DNA of 64,000 nt from Bacteroidales bacterium (GTDB taxonomy: Bacteria > Bacteroidota > Bacteroidia > Bacteroidales > UBA10428), in contig DATGXG010000039.1 in NCBI GenBank assembly GCA_035299085.1, positions 1 to 64,000 on the forward strand, read 5' to 3'. Every line of letters starts with the position of its first letter. Position 1 is the stretch's first letter. Both the position numbers and the translations under genes were made by a program. The notes under the pieces were generated by a model that made no database searches, was not told where the DNA came from, and saw nothing but the letters and a program-made list of their open reading frames with translations. Of the stretch, positions 34,160 to 42,382 are shown piece by piece.

Positions 34160-36196
34160 TCACTTCACCTCCGCACCGTTATTGACCCCGTTCTCCGGGG
34201 TGACGAAAACCAGTTTTCCCGAGGAGTCTTCGGCGAGGAGGATCATGCCCTGCGATTGAATGCCCTTGATCTCACGGGGCTCAAGGTTTGCCAGCAGGCA
34301 GATCTGCTTGCCGATGATGGCTTCCGGCTCAAAGTATTCGGCGATTCCTGAAACCACCGTCCGGATATCCATACCGGTATCAATTTTAAGCTGCATCAGT
34401 TTCTTCGTTTTAGGCACTTTAACCGCTTCGAGGATAGTACCCGTTCTGATATCCATCCGGGCGAAATCATCGTAACTGACGCTTTCTTTTTGCGGTTTCG
34501 CAGCCACTTTTCCTGCCAGGTTCTTCTCCTTACTTTTTTGCAGTTTTTCAAGCTGCTTTTCAACAGCCTCATCTTCAATTTTGCTGAACAGCAGCGAAGG
34601 CTCGTTCAGCTTATGGCCCGAAGGCAATAGATCGGTGCGTCCGCCGTCGTCCCACGAGAGGGTGTCCATGTTGATGAACTCACTTATTTTCTTTGCCGAG
34701 AAAGGCAGGAACGGCTCTGTGATAATGGCCAGGTTGGCTGTAATCTGCAGGGCCAAATTCAATATGGTACCTGTCCGGGGTTTATCTGTTTTTATCAGTT
34801 TCCACGGTTCGTTGTCAGCCAGGTATTTGTTACCAAGTCGTGCCACATCCATGGCAGCTTTCAGCGCTTCACGAAAGCGGAAATTTTCGAGATTGTATTC
34901 AACAGCCTGTTTCAGCCTGGGCAGTTCAGCCAGTGCATCCTGGTCCGCACCGGTGAGGGCATCGGCCGGGGGAACTTTACCGTCGAAGTATTTATTGGTA
35001 AGAACCAGTGCGCGGTTTATGAAGTTGCCTAACACAGCAACCAGTTCGTTATTGTTCCGGGCCTGGAAATCCTTCCACGTGAAATCATTGTCCTTTGTCT
35101 CCGGCATGGTGGCGCAGAGCACGTACCTCAGCACATCCTGCTGGCCGGGGAAGTCCTGAAGGTATTCGTGTAGCCAAACCGCCCAGTTGCGCGATGTGGA
35201 AATCTTATCCCCTTCAAGGTTCAGGAATTCATTGGCCGGAACGTTTCCGGGAAGGTTGTATGTGCCGTCAGCTTTCAGCATGGCCGGGAAGATGATGCAA
35301 TGAAATACGATATTATCCTTACCAATGAAATGGATCATGCGGGTATCCTTGTCCTTCCAGTATTTTTCCCAATCGGGTGTAAGTTCCCGTGTGGCTGAAA
35401 TGTAGCCAATGGGTGCATCGAACCATACATACAGCACTTTTCCCTCCGCGCCTTCAACCGGGACCGGGATACCCCAGTCGAGATCACGACTTACCGCCCG
35501 TGGTTGCAGGCCGGCATCGAGCCATGATTTGCACTGCCCGTAGACGTTCGATTTCCAGTCCTTGTTATCCTCAAGGATCCAGTTGCGGAGGAAGGGCTCG
35601 TACTTATCCAGCGGCAGGAACCAGTGAAGCGTGTCTTTCAGCACAGGTTGACTGCCGCTGATGGTACTGCGAGGGTTGATGAGGTCGGTTGCATTCAACG
35701 ATGTGCCGCATTTTTCGCACTGGTCGCCGTAGGCATTATCGTTACCGCAATGGGGACAGGTTCCAGTGATATACCGGTCTGCCAGGAACTGCTGCGCTTC
35801 CTCGTCGTAATACTGTTTTGTGGTTTTTTCGATGAATTCACCCTGGTCGTATAGTTTCCTGAAAAACTCGGAAGCAGTCTTGTAATGTACTTTCGAAGTG
35901 GTTCTTGAATAAATGCTGAACGAAATACCGAATTCGGCAAAAGCATTTTTGATGATGGTGTGGTACTTGTCCACTATATCCTGCGGAGACACCTTTTCCT
36001 GCCTGGCTTTGATTGTTATGGGAACACCGTGTTCATCGGAACCGCATATGAACAGTACGTCTTCGCCCCTGAGGCGGAGGTAACGGACGTATATGTCGGC
36101 CGGAACATAAACCCCGGCGAGGTGGCCGATGTGTACAGGTCCGTTGGCATAGGGGAGAGCGGCGGTGATCAGATGTCTCTTAGGAGTATTTTGCAT
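34160..36196 (-). CDS. metG: Methionyl-tRNA synthetase with C-terminal tRNA-binding domain
   Basis: About 678 residues from the ATG at 36196 ([19 protein letters not shown]); an ATG 30 bp earlier is less typical. [16 protein letters not shown] carries [18 protein letters not shown] is the KMSKS counterpart, and [18 protein letters not shown] is the zinc knuckle. The last 110 residues ([23 protein letters not shown], SQGMILLAE) form the OB-fold tRNA-binding domain that aids dimerisation. Convergent with yraN. Confidence 0.97.
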   Translation of the reverse strand: MQNTPKRHLITAALPYANGPVHIGHLAGVYVPADIYVRYLRLRGEDVLFICGSDEHGVPITIKARQEKVSPQDIVDKYHTIIKNAFAEFGISFSIYSRTTSKVHYKTASEFFRKLYDQGEFIEKTTKQYYDEEAQQFLADRYITGTCPHCGNDNAYGDQCEKCGTSLNATDLINPRSTISGSQPVLKDTLHWFLPLDKYEPFLRNWILEDNKDWKSNVYGQCKSWLDAGLQPRAVSRDLDWGIPVPVEGAEGKVLYVWFDAPIGYISATRELTPDWEKYWKDKDTRMIHFIGKDNIVFHCIIFPAMLKADGTYNLPGNVPANEFLNLEGDKISTSRNWAVWLHEYLQDFPGQQDVLRYVLCATMPETKDNDFTWKDFQARNNNELVAVLGNFINRALVLTNKYFDGKVPPADALTGADQDALAELPRLKQAVEYNLENFRFREALKAAMDVARLGNKYLADNEPWKLIKTDKPRTGTILNLALQITANLAIITEPFLPFSAKKISEFINMDTLSWDDGGRTDLLPSGHKLNEPSLLFSKIEDEAVEKQLEKLQKSKEKNLAGKVAAKPQKESVSYDDFARMDIRTGTILEAVKVPKTKKLMQLKIDTGMDIRTVVSGIAEYFEPEAIIGKQICLLANLEPREIKGIQSQGMILLAEDSSGKLVFVTPENGVNNGAEVK

Positions 36197-36269
36197 AGTA
36201 TTATATTTAAAAATTGATAATAGCAATAAGGTGTTTAGGTATTAAGGCCTGAGAGATTTTTCTGAATTG

Positions 36270-36360
36270 ATAAAGTTGTACTTTTACTTAATCACTTAAT
36301 CACTTAATCACTTAATCACTTAATAGCTTAATAGCTTAATAGCTTAATAGCTTATTACTA
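36270..36360. repeat. Tandem 10-bp TTAATCACTT / TTAATAGCTT array
   Basis: Four or five units of ACTTAATCAC followed by four of TTAATAGC, between divergent metG and the LD-carboxypeptidase gene. No gene in this gap. Confidence 0.85.
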
Positions 36361-36396
36361 AAAATGCAAATATATTGAATTCAAACCAACAACGAT

Positions 36397-37302
36397 ATGA
36401 TACGCCCACCCTATCTTAAGAAAGGCGACCGGATAAGCATTGTGGCCCCGGCAGGCACCCTTGTGAAAAATGAGATTGCAGAAGCCTGCGACCTTATGCA
36501 GGAATGGGGTGTGGAACCTGTTTTCGGAAAGCATCTGTTCCGGAAACAGCAGTCGTTTGCCGGAACCGACGCACAACGGGCCGAAGATTTTCAGCACATG
36601 CTGGATGACCCTTCAATTCGTGCGATAATTTGTGCCCGGGGAGGGTATGGTACGATCCGGATCATTGACAAACTTGATTTCAGCGCTTTTAAAAAAAAGC
36701 CGAAATGGATTGTCGGGTACAGCGATATAACCATACTTCATTGTGCGCTTCAGCAAAGGCTCGGGATTGAAAGTATCCATGGCCCAATGCCGCGATTCGT
36801 TCCGCCCAAATCGCCTGATTTGGTATCGTTTGATACGTTAAGGGCTTTACTGTTCGGTGAAGAAGGGGAATACATCCTGCAACCGAACCGGCTTAACCGG
36901 AAAGGCAAGGGAAAGGGAATACTTACCGGGGGCAACCTGTCGGTCTTATACAGCCTTGCAGGATCGGTTTATGATCCGGATATGGACGGTAAGATACTGT
37001 TTATTGAAGATATCGGCGAGAACCTGTATCACATTGACAGGATGATGATGAGCCTGAAGATACGGGGCAAGCTGGATATGCTGAACGGATTGATTGTCGG
37101 CGAAATGACCGATATGAACGGTTCAAAGGCGGGGTTTCACAAACCTGCGTACCAGATCATCAAAGAACACACTGCAGCATACGATTACCCGGTTATTTTC
37201 GGTTTCCCTGCCGGGCATGGGGAGACCAATTTAGCCATGGTGATGGGGCGTGAAACCGAGATGAGGGTGGAAGAAAAGTGCTCGTCATTGCGAGGAGCAT
37301 GA
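36397..37302 (+). CDS. ldcA: LD-carboxypeptidase (muramoyltetrapeptide carboxypeptidase, S66), repeat-derived C terminus
   Basis: 301 residues. ISIVAPAGTLVKNEI opens the protein; ICARGGYGTIRIID and WIVGYSDITILHCAL carry the oxyanion loop and nucleophile serine (about S110); LFIEDIGENLYHIDRMM holds the glutamate and FGFPAGHGETNLAMV the histidine. It trims the terminal D-alanine from murein tetrapeptides in peptidoglycan recycling. The C terminus stops soon after the catalytic histidine region, with EEKCSSLRGA-stop, where SLRGA and the stop are encoded by the CATTGCGAGGAGC repeat; about 10 normal residues may be missing. Confidence 0.92.
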   Translation: MIRPPYLKKGDRISIVAPAGTLVKNEIAEACDLMQEWGVEPVFGKHLFRKQQSFAGTDAQRAEDFQHMLDDPSIRAIICARGGYGTIRIIDKLDFSAFKKKPKWIVGYSDITILHCALQQRLGIESIHGPMPRFVPPKSPDLVSFDTLRALLFGEEGEYILQPNRLNRKGKGKGILTGGNLSVLYSLAGSVYDPDMDGKILFIEDIGENLYHIDRMMMSLKIRGKLDMLNGLIVGEMTDMNGSKAGFHKPAYQIIKEHTAAYDYPVIFGFPAGHGETNLAMVMGRETEMRVEEKCSSLRGA

Positions 37303-37373
37303 CAAATCATTGATTATACCCAAATGTAAAGCGACGAAGCAATCTGCCCGCACAGGCACACCGCTGCAAAAAG
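37283..37373 (+). repeat. GCGAGGAGC...GCGACGAAGC repeat, left bound of GIY-YIG cassette B
   Basis: Nearly identical to 33088-33178, and the similarity continues through the next 63 bp to the nuclease start. Its first bases encode the end of LdcA. Confidence 0.92.
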
Positions 37374-37436
37374 TACAGCCTCACATAGAATATCCAATCC
37401 GGAAATTCACTATATTTAATCCATTATCAGCATGTT

Positions 37437-37730
37437 ATGTATAAGGGAGGTTATGTATATATCATGACTAACAGAAACCATACAGTTTTATATACTGGCG
37501 TTACTGAAGACATTATTAAGAGGGTTCGCGAACATAAAGACCACAAATTTGAAGGGTTCACTAAAAAATATAATGTCGTGATACTGGTGTATTACCAGTT
37601 TTATTCGAGTATTCAGGAGGCTATTGAAAAAGAAAAGATAATTAAGGGCGGATCATGGCAAAGAAAGTTCGATTTGATTGAAGATATGAATCCGGAATGG
37701 GAGGATTTGTATGAGAAAATTGCTTTTTAA
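37437..37730 (+). CDS. Single-domain GIY-YIG endonuclease, copy B
   Basis: 97 residues with the same motifs as copy A: YVYIMTN, VLYTGVTEDI, RVREHK, EAIEKEKIIKGG, NPEWEDLYEK. Thirteen residues differ from copy A, mostly conservative (V/I, R/K, E/D, Y/F), so both appear to be under selection rather than decaying. It lies between ldcA and the MltD-like gene, with the repeat on the left in plus orientation and two tandem copies on the right in minus orientation. Confidence 0.93.
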   Translation: MYKGGYVYIMTNRNHTVLYTGVTEDIIKRVREHKDHKFEGFTKKYNVVILVYYQFYSSIQEAIEKEKIIKGGSWQRKFDLIEDMNPEWEDLYEKIAF

Positions 37731-37733
37731 TAA

Positions 37734-37926
37734 GCTCTTTATAAGGGTGTGCCTGTGCAGGCAGATTGCTTCGTCGCAGGAGATTAAGGTATAATCATAG
37801 ATGGAGGTGGCTCCTCGCAATGACGGGGGGGGCTTGCTCTTTGCAAGGGTGTGCCTGTGCGGGCAGATTGCTTCGTCGCAGGAGATTAGGGTATAATCAG
37901 AGATAAAGGTGGCTCCTCGCAATGAC
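37734..37926 (-). repeat. Two tandem minus-orientation repeats, right bound of cassette B
   Basis: Copies at 37734-37825 and 37836-37926, each GCTCTTTxxAAGGGTGTGCC to GGCTCCTCGCAATGACGG, separated by a short G run. The second ends 8 bp before the stop of the convergent MltD-like gene. Confidence 0.92.
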
Positions 37927-37934
37927 GGCGGGGA

Positions 37935-39080
37935 TTATTCCACAACCCATATCACCAACTTCTGCCCCGCCTTAACATCATACGAGGAGAGGTGGTTCCA
38001 TGCTTTGATGTTTTCGAGGGTGCAGTTATATTTCATGGCGATGCGGTGAGTGAATTCACCGGGCTGCACTTCATGGATGATTTTCTTGCGGCCTGCCGTT
38101 GACCCTGCATTCTGCACCATGACGTTGTAATCGACGGGTGCACTGCTGTATCCGAGAATTTTTATTTCCTCCTGAAGATATTTCGAAACACTGGCAGCCG
38201 GCAACACCAGCACCGACCACGGATCCTGCGACGGGATATAATCAGTCCTGTACACGGGGTTGAGCAGCCGGATATCGTTTACAGGAACTTCGATCATAGC
38301 CGAAATCTGGTCGAAACTTACTGGGTATTTAATATGCAATGTGTCGATTGATTCAAAGTTATAGGCCGGGTTAACGGGGATTATGCCGTGGTCTTTGTAA
38401 AAATGCATCAGGTAATACACCGCAATGAAAGCCGGTACATAATTCTTCGCCTGTTCGGACAAATAGGGACGCAGCTTCCAGTAGTTGGTCTCGCCCTTGC
38501 AGCGTTCGATGGCTTTCCGCACTTCTCCCGGACCGTTGTTATAGGATGAAAGCACAAGCTGCCAGTCGTGAAACGTATTGTTCAGGTATTTCAGGTATTT
38601 GCAGGCCGCTTCGGTTGATTTATATGGATCGCGACGTTCGTCGATGTAGGATGTTACCTCCAGGTCGAACAGCCTTCCGGTATTTACAAGGAACTGCCAC
38701 AGGCCAACGGCACCCGATTTGGAAACCGCCAGCGGATTGAGTCCCGATTCCACCACAGTGAGGTATTTCAGTTCATAGGGAAGTCCGTAGCGGTCGAGTA
38801 TTTCATCGAAAAGCGGAAAGTAAATTGTGCTCAGCCCGATAACGGAGGCCATTTCCTGTTTGCGGGGACCGGTGAAAAGGTCAATGTAATGGCGGACTTC
38901 GGGTGTATAATCGAGCTGAACGGGTGAAAGCTTATTCAGCGAGGCTATGCGGTATTCGTAGAGCATGTCTTTGTCGTCGGGAAGGGCGGCGGCGCATAGT
39001 GACTGAGGAAATAATACCAGGAGAAAAGTGAAAATGAGGTAAATGGTAATCGGTATTCGGTAATCGGTAATCGGTGTCAC
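37935..39080 (-). CDS. Lytic transglycosylase (MltD-like, GH23) with LysM
   Basis: The open frame runs to an ATG at 39221, but its first 45-50 residues are repeat-encoded (see separate entry). A GTG near 39080 gives a reasonable signal peptide (IYLIFTFLLVLFPQSLCAA). The SLT domain has YELKYLTVVESGLNPLAVSK (in parts) with the catalytic glutamate in VVESGLNP, GAVGLWQFLVNTGRLF and SSYNNGPGEVRKAI. The C-terminal LysM is HEVQPGEFTHRIAMKYNC to AGQKLVIWVV. It cleaves murein glycan strands in the periplasm. The exact start is uncertain; the end is firm. Confidence 0.85.
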   Translation of the reverse strand: MTPITDYRIPITIYLIFTFLLVLFPQSLCAAALPDDKDMLYEYRIASLNKLSPVQLDYTPEVRHYIDLFTGPRKQEMASVIGLSTIYFPLFDEILDRYGLPYELKYLTVVESGLNPLAVSKSGAVGLWQFLVNTGRLFDLEVTSYIDERRDPYKSTEAACKYLKYLNNTFHDWQLVLSSYNNGPGEVRKAIERCKGETNYWKLRPYLSEQAKNYVPAFIAVYYLMHFYKDHGIIPVNPAYNFESIDTLHIKYPVSFDQISAMIEVPVNDIRLLNPVYRTDYIPSQDPWSVLVLPAASVSKYLQEEIKILGYSSAPVDYNVMVQNAGSTAGRKKIIHEVQPGEFTHRIAMKYNCTLENIKAWNHLSSYDVKAGQKLVIWVVE

Positions 39081-39221
39081 CCTGTTTACCCTGAGCGGAG
39101 TCGAAGAGAGCGGGCTTTGCCTGATGCCATAATAATTCAGGCTCAACCTGAAAAGACAGGTCCGACTGAGGCAGAGTCTCAACCGAACAGAATAGGCATG
39201 GCAGGTTTTATACATGATCAA
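39040..39221 (-). other. Repeat-derived 5' extension of the MltD-like reading frame
   Basis: In frame with the gene and without stops, this stretch is made of known repeat pieces: CGGTAATCGGTATTCGG units (39043-39075), the CTGAGCGGAGTCGAAG piece (39089-39105), and a partial copy of the multi-hairpin repeat (about 39110-39195, compare 39302-39418). It may be translated as an N-terminal extension ahead of the signal peptide, or may be 5' leader with translation from GTG. Confidence 0.6.
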
Positions 39222-39301
39222 ATATAATGATTTGAGATGGGTTTACGATTTTAAATGAAGAGGGTTATACTGGATACTAGATGCTGGATACTGGATGCAT
39301 C

Positions 39302-39418
39302 GTTCGGCTAAGGCTCTGCCTTAGTCGAATATATCTCATCAGGCTCTGCCTGATGGGTATAATTATTCAGGCCCAGCCTGAAAAGATACGCCCGACTGAG
39401 GCAGAGCCTTAGCCGAAC
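39302..39418. repeat. Multi-hairpin (cloverleaf-like) repeat element
   Basis: Outer arms GTTCGGCTAAGGCTCTGCC (39302-39320) and its exact reverse complement (39400-39418) extend inward by TTAGTCG/CGACTGA with one mismatch. Inside are two smaller hairpins, CATCAGGC-TCT-GCCTGATG and TTCAGGC-CCA-GCCTGAA. About 117 bp in all; the region 39222-39425 has no gene. Confidence 0.88.
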
Positions 39419-39428
39419 ACCAACAAAA

Positions 39429-39457
39429 AAACCCGCTACTCACGCAGCGGGTTTTAC
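39429..39457 (-). terminator. Rho-independent terminator of tatA
   Basis: ACCCGCT (39431-39437) and AGCGGGT (39446-39452) form the stem; on the minus strand it is followed by a run of seven T. It ends transcription about 20 bp after the tatA stop. TTTT follows on the plus strand too, so it may be bidirectional. Confidence 0.85.
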
Positions 39458-39476
39458 TCAAGATTTTTTTCAGGTT

Positions 39477-39674
39477 TTACTGATTTTCCTTCAGTTCAGC
39501 AACCGGAGTTTCGGCCTGAGCTTTTGTTTCTTCGGTCTGATCAGGCTGGGATGCTTTTTTGAATTCCTTTAATCCCTGACCTATTCCTTTCATTAATTCA
39601 GGAAACTTCTTTCCTCCGAACAGCAGCGCGATGACCGCTACTATAAGGATAATCTCCATGGGTCCCAGTGACAT
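39477..39674 (-). CDS. tatA: Twin-arginine translocase subunit TatA/E, copy 1
   Basis: 65 residues: a short periplasmic N terminus (SLGPME), one membrane helix ([16 protein letters not shown]), the hinge [12 protein letters not shown], an amphipathic helix to about residue 42, and an acidic, glutamine-rich tail. It forms the protein-conducting element of the Tat pathway. A second, very similar gene lies 72 bp upstream, suggesting tandem duplication. No tatC is in the window. Confidence 0.93.
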   Translation of the reverse strand: MSLGPMEIILIVAVIALLFGGKKFPELMKGIGQGLKEFKKASQPDQTEETKAQAETPVAELKENQ

Positions 39675-39746
39675 ATTCTTGTGATTAGTGATTAGTGACT
39701 AGTGATTTGTGATTAGTAATTAGTGATTAGTAATTAGTAATCAGCT
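39675..39746. repeat. GTGATTAGTGATTAGTGACT tandem tract between the two tatA genes
   Basis: Nine or ten 7-bp AGTGATT/AGTAATT units fill the whole gap. Confidence 0.85.
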
Positions 39747-39923
39747 TTATTTTTTTTCTTCGTCGTTATCGGTCTGTGATGCTTTCTTGAATTCTTTCAT
39801 ACCCTGACCGATACCTTTCATCAGTTCGGGAATTTTCCTTCCTCCAAAGAGCAATAAAAGAGCCGCCAGGATCAGGATAATTTCCATTGGGCCTAGTGTG
39901 AAAAGCAAAATGTTCAGATTCAT
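39747..39923 (-). CDS. tatA: Twin-arginine translocase subunit TatA/E, copy 2 (58 residues)
   Basis: A short gene read directly from the minus strand: ATG at 39923, TAA at 39747-39749. It starts [20 protein letters not shown] and continues [20 protein letters not shown], then [16 protein letters not shown]. It has the same helix-hinge-amphipathic helix plan as copy 1, with GPMEIIL and [10 protein letters not shown] shared exactly. The N terminus is 10 residues longer and the acidic tail shorter. Confidence 0.9.
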   Translation of the reverse strand: MNLNILLFTLGPMEIILILAALLLLFGGRKIPELMKGIGQGMKEFKKASQTDNDEEKK

Positions 39924-39929
39924 GGCAAT

Positions 39930-40317
39930 TGTTTTAAATTGGAGGGGTAAAATTAGAATAAATTTTTGATATACTCAGTTTTTAACATTATTTATAACAC
40001 TTTTCAACACTACAACACTGCCCTTTACGGTTTGCATTCCGTAACACCTCACCCCTGCCTTTATAGTTTGCATCCGTAACACCTCACCCCTGCCTTTATA
40101 GTTTGCATTCCGTAACACCTCACCCCTGCCCCTCTCCTTGCAGAGAGAGGGGGAAGAACGTTTTAAGAATTACCCGGGTATAATCAAAGAATTTCTCTTT
40201 AACATGTTTCGCTCACATGGTATAGAGAGGGGTATCCCGACTCCCCTCTCCTGCAAGGAGAGGGGCCGGGGGTGAGGTGTTGACAGATGTAATGAGAGTC
40301 CGTAGTGAGGTTTTGTC
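39930..40317. repeat. Triplicate 37-bp repeat and an inverted pair of CCTCTCC/GGAGAGG repeats
   Basis: 40012-40130 holds three copies of a unit like TTTATAGTTTGCATTCCG followed by TAACACCTCACCCCTGCC. Repeats at 40116-40160 (plus) and 40241-40279 (minus) are inverted around about 80 bp. No gene. Confidence 0.85.
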
Positions 40318-41673
40318 TTACTTCCCAAGCCACTTCTCCACTCCCCTCACAATATCATTTGTATTGGCATAGATAAGGAGGCCGATGATGAGGACCATGC
40401 CCACGATCTGGGCGTATTCCATGAATTTTTCGCTTGGCTTGCGGCGGGTAATGATCTCATAAAGGAGGAACATAACGTGACCGCCGTCGAGTGCCGGTAT
40501 AGGCAGTACATTCATGAATGCCAGCACGAGCGAAAGAAAAGCGGTGATTTCCCAGAATGCTTCCCAAGACCATACTTTCGGGAACAATCCGCCGATGGCG
40601 CCGAAGCCGCCAAGTCCCTTGTAGGCCCCGGTTTTAAAATCGAATATGAGCTTGAACTGCTTGATATAAAAACTCAGCTGTGAGCCTGCCAGTTTGATCC
40701 CTGCCGGAATCGCCTGGAAAAAGCCGAACGTACGGGTTTCGAGCTTGTAAAGTCCCAGTTTTTCGAGCTCTTCATATGTGGGAACAAAAGGAAATATTTC
40801 AAGTTTTTTTGCCGCTGTAAGCCTGAGCTGAAGGGTGACCGGCTTGCCGTCGCGCAACACTTCCGCTGTTAACGTACCTGTAGGGAGTGTATCGGCCATG
40901 CTAACATACTGGTCGTAATATTTCACAGGTGTGCCGTTGATACTTACAAGCTGGTCCTTCGGCTGAAGGCCCGAATTTTTATTCACCGATGAATCAGGGA
41001 TTTCCCGGATGATGAAAGGAATACGCGGATAAAACAGAATTCCTTTTCTTTCCTTAACCAGGCTGCCCACGAAATTGGTAGATACCGTGAAGGAATCCAC
41101 TTTGTTATCGCGCAGTACCTGTACTTTTCCCCCGAATATGATTTCCCTGTATATGTCTTCAAAACGAACCGGTTCCGTTCCGTTAATAGAAAGAATTTTG
41201 TCGCCATTTTTGAAACCAATATCCTGGGCGATCGAATCAGCGCACCAAATGCCGTCGGTTACATTACGGACAGGTAAAAATTTTTCTCCCCATGCATAAA
41301 GGATCGCTGTGTAGATGATAAAACCGAGGACGAGGTTTACCATAACTCCGCCAAGCATGATCAGCAAGCGCTGACCTGCGGGTTTCGACCTGAATTCGTA
41401 AGGCTGGGGGGGCTGCTTGAGTTGCTCTGTATCCATTGATTCGTCGATCATCCCGGAGATCTTGACATAGCCGCCAAGCGGAAGCCAGCCAATACCGTAT
41501 TCGGTATCGCCTTTTTTCAGTTTGAACAGCGAAAACCAGGGATCAAAGAACAGGTAGAATTTTTCAACCCTGACATGAAAAACACGTGCCAGCAGAAAGT
41601 GACCCAGTTCATGAAGTATAATGAGAATGGAAAGGCTGAGAAGCAATTGACCGATTTGGATGATGACGCCCAT
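40318..41673 (-). CDS. rseP: Site-2 intramembrane metalloprotease RseP
   Basis: 451 residues. ILHELGHFLLARVF (about 18-31) has the HExxH zinc site in the first membrane helix; NVLPIPALDGGHVMFLLYE has the LDG motif near the C terminus. Two PDZ-like regions lie between (around QDIGFKNGDKILSIN and NSGLQPKDQLVSING). It performs second-step cleavage of anti-sigma factors in the inner membrane. rseP and dxr are often neighbours in Bacteroidota; here a repeat-bounded small gene separates them. Confidence 0.95.
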   Translation of the reverse strand: MGVIIQIGQLLLSLSILIILHELGHFLLARVFHVRVEKFYLFFDPWFSLFKLKKGDTEYGIGWLPLGGYVKISGMIDESMDTEQLKQPPQPYEFRSKPAGQRLLIMLGGVMVNLVLGFIIYTAILYAWGEKFLPVRNVTDGIWCADSIAQDIGFKNGDKILSINGTEPVRFEDIYREIIFGGKVQVLRDNKVDSFTVSTNFVGSLVKERKGILFYPRIPFIIREIPDSSVNKNSGLQPKDQLVSINGTPVKYYDQYVSMADTLPTGTLTAEVLRDGKPVTLQLRLTAAKKLEIFPFVPTYEELEKLGLYKLETRTFGFFQAIPAGIKLAGSQLSFYIKQFKLIFDFKTGAYKGLGGFGAIGGLFPKVWSWEAFWEITAFLSLVLAFMNVLPIPALDGGHVMFLLYEIITRRKPSEKFMEYAQIVGMVLIIGLLIYANTNDIVRGVEKWLGK

Positions 41674-41699
41674 TTTTTTGAATTTGGTTCCAAAGTTAA

Positions 41700-41876
41700 T
41701 TAAAAGTATGTGTAATCGGTAATCGGGGAACGGTAATCGGTGACCGGTGATCGGTAATCGGTGATCGGTAACCGGTGATCGGTAACCGGTGATCGGTAAC
41801 CGGTAAGCGGTAAGCGGTAATCGGTGATCGGTGATTGGTAACCGGTTAATCAGTGATCGGTAATCAGTACTCGGGG
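41700..41876. repeat. CGGTAATCGGTGATCGGT tandem tract, left inverted flank of copy B four-helix gene
   Basis: About eighteen 9-10 bp units of CGGTAAT/CGGTGAT/CGGTAAC. It runs into the 3' end of the small gene; the reverse-complement pattern is on the far side at 42292-42382. Confidence 0.9.
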
Positions 41877-42251
41877 TTTTGAGCAGAAAAGGGAGGACTT
41901 ATCCATCATCGATTGAAGCATTCTTCCAATGGATTCACATAAAGATAACAGATCGGTTTTAACTTTATCTGAAATATACTCACATTCATTAGCGGTTTCA
42001 ATCCAATGTTGTGTTTCAAACTGTTCGGAATCTGCATCAGAAAGTTTCGAAATGAAATGTTTCTCATATTTTCTTTTACCCCATGATTCAGCGATTTGAG
42101 CTCCGACTGATCGGGATGATCTCCTGATTTGATCAGTGAGTGAAAATCTTTCATCAATGGGAAAATTCTTGCTTAATGCATAAATAGTTCTGGATAACTC
42201 ACGTGTTTTCTGATAAACCTCAAGTTCTTTGTAGCTTTTAACATAATTCAT
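41850..42251 (-). CDS. Four-helix bundle protein (S23/IVP family), copy B
   Basis: 133 residues. SYKELEVYQKTRELSRTIY, FPIDERFSLTDQIRRSSRSV (in parts), GAQIAESWGKRKYEKHFISK and ETQHWIETANECEYIS are the family landmarks. It differs substantially from copy A (different sub-branch: GAQIAESWGKR against AANIAEAFRMR). The last ten or so residues (CSKPRVLITDH) include sequence encoded by the flanking CGGT tract. It separates dxr from rseP. No known function. Confidence 0.9.
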   Translation of the reverse strand: MNYVKSYKELEVYQKTRELSRTIYALSKNFPIDERFSLTDQIRRSSRSVGAQIAESWGKRKYEKHFISKLSDADSEQFETQHWIETANECEYISDKVKTDLLSLCESIGRMLQSMMDKSSLFCSKPRVLITDH

Positions 42252-42291
42252 AACGTTAAATTTATATTATTGATAGAACTGATTATTTACC

Positions 42292-42382
42292 TAACCGAAA
42301 ACCGAATACTTTAAACTGAATGCCGAACACCGAATACCGAACACCGAATACCGAACACCGAACACCGAATACCGAATACTAC
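42292..42382. repeat. ACCGAATACCGAACACCGAA tract, right inverted flank of copy B
   Basis: About eight units of ACCGAATACCGAACACC. The reverse complement reads GGTATTCGGTGTTCGGT, matching the CGGTxxTCGGT pattern on the left flank. It ends directly at the dxr stop. Confidence 0.9.

Noticed and set aside
41700..42382. CRISPR-like look of the CGGTAATCGG arrays
   Set aside because: Units are directly adjacent with no unique spacers, vary in sequence, and no cas genes are present.
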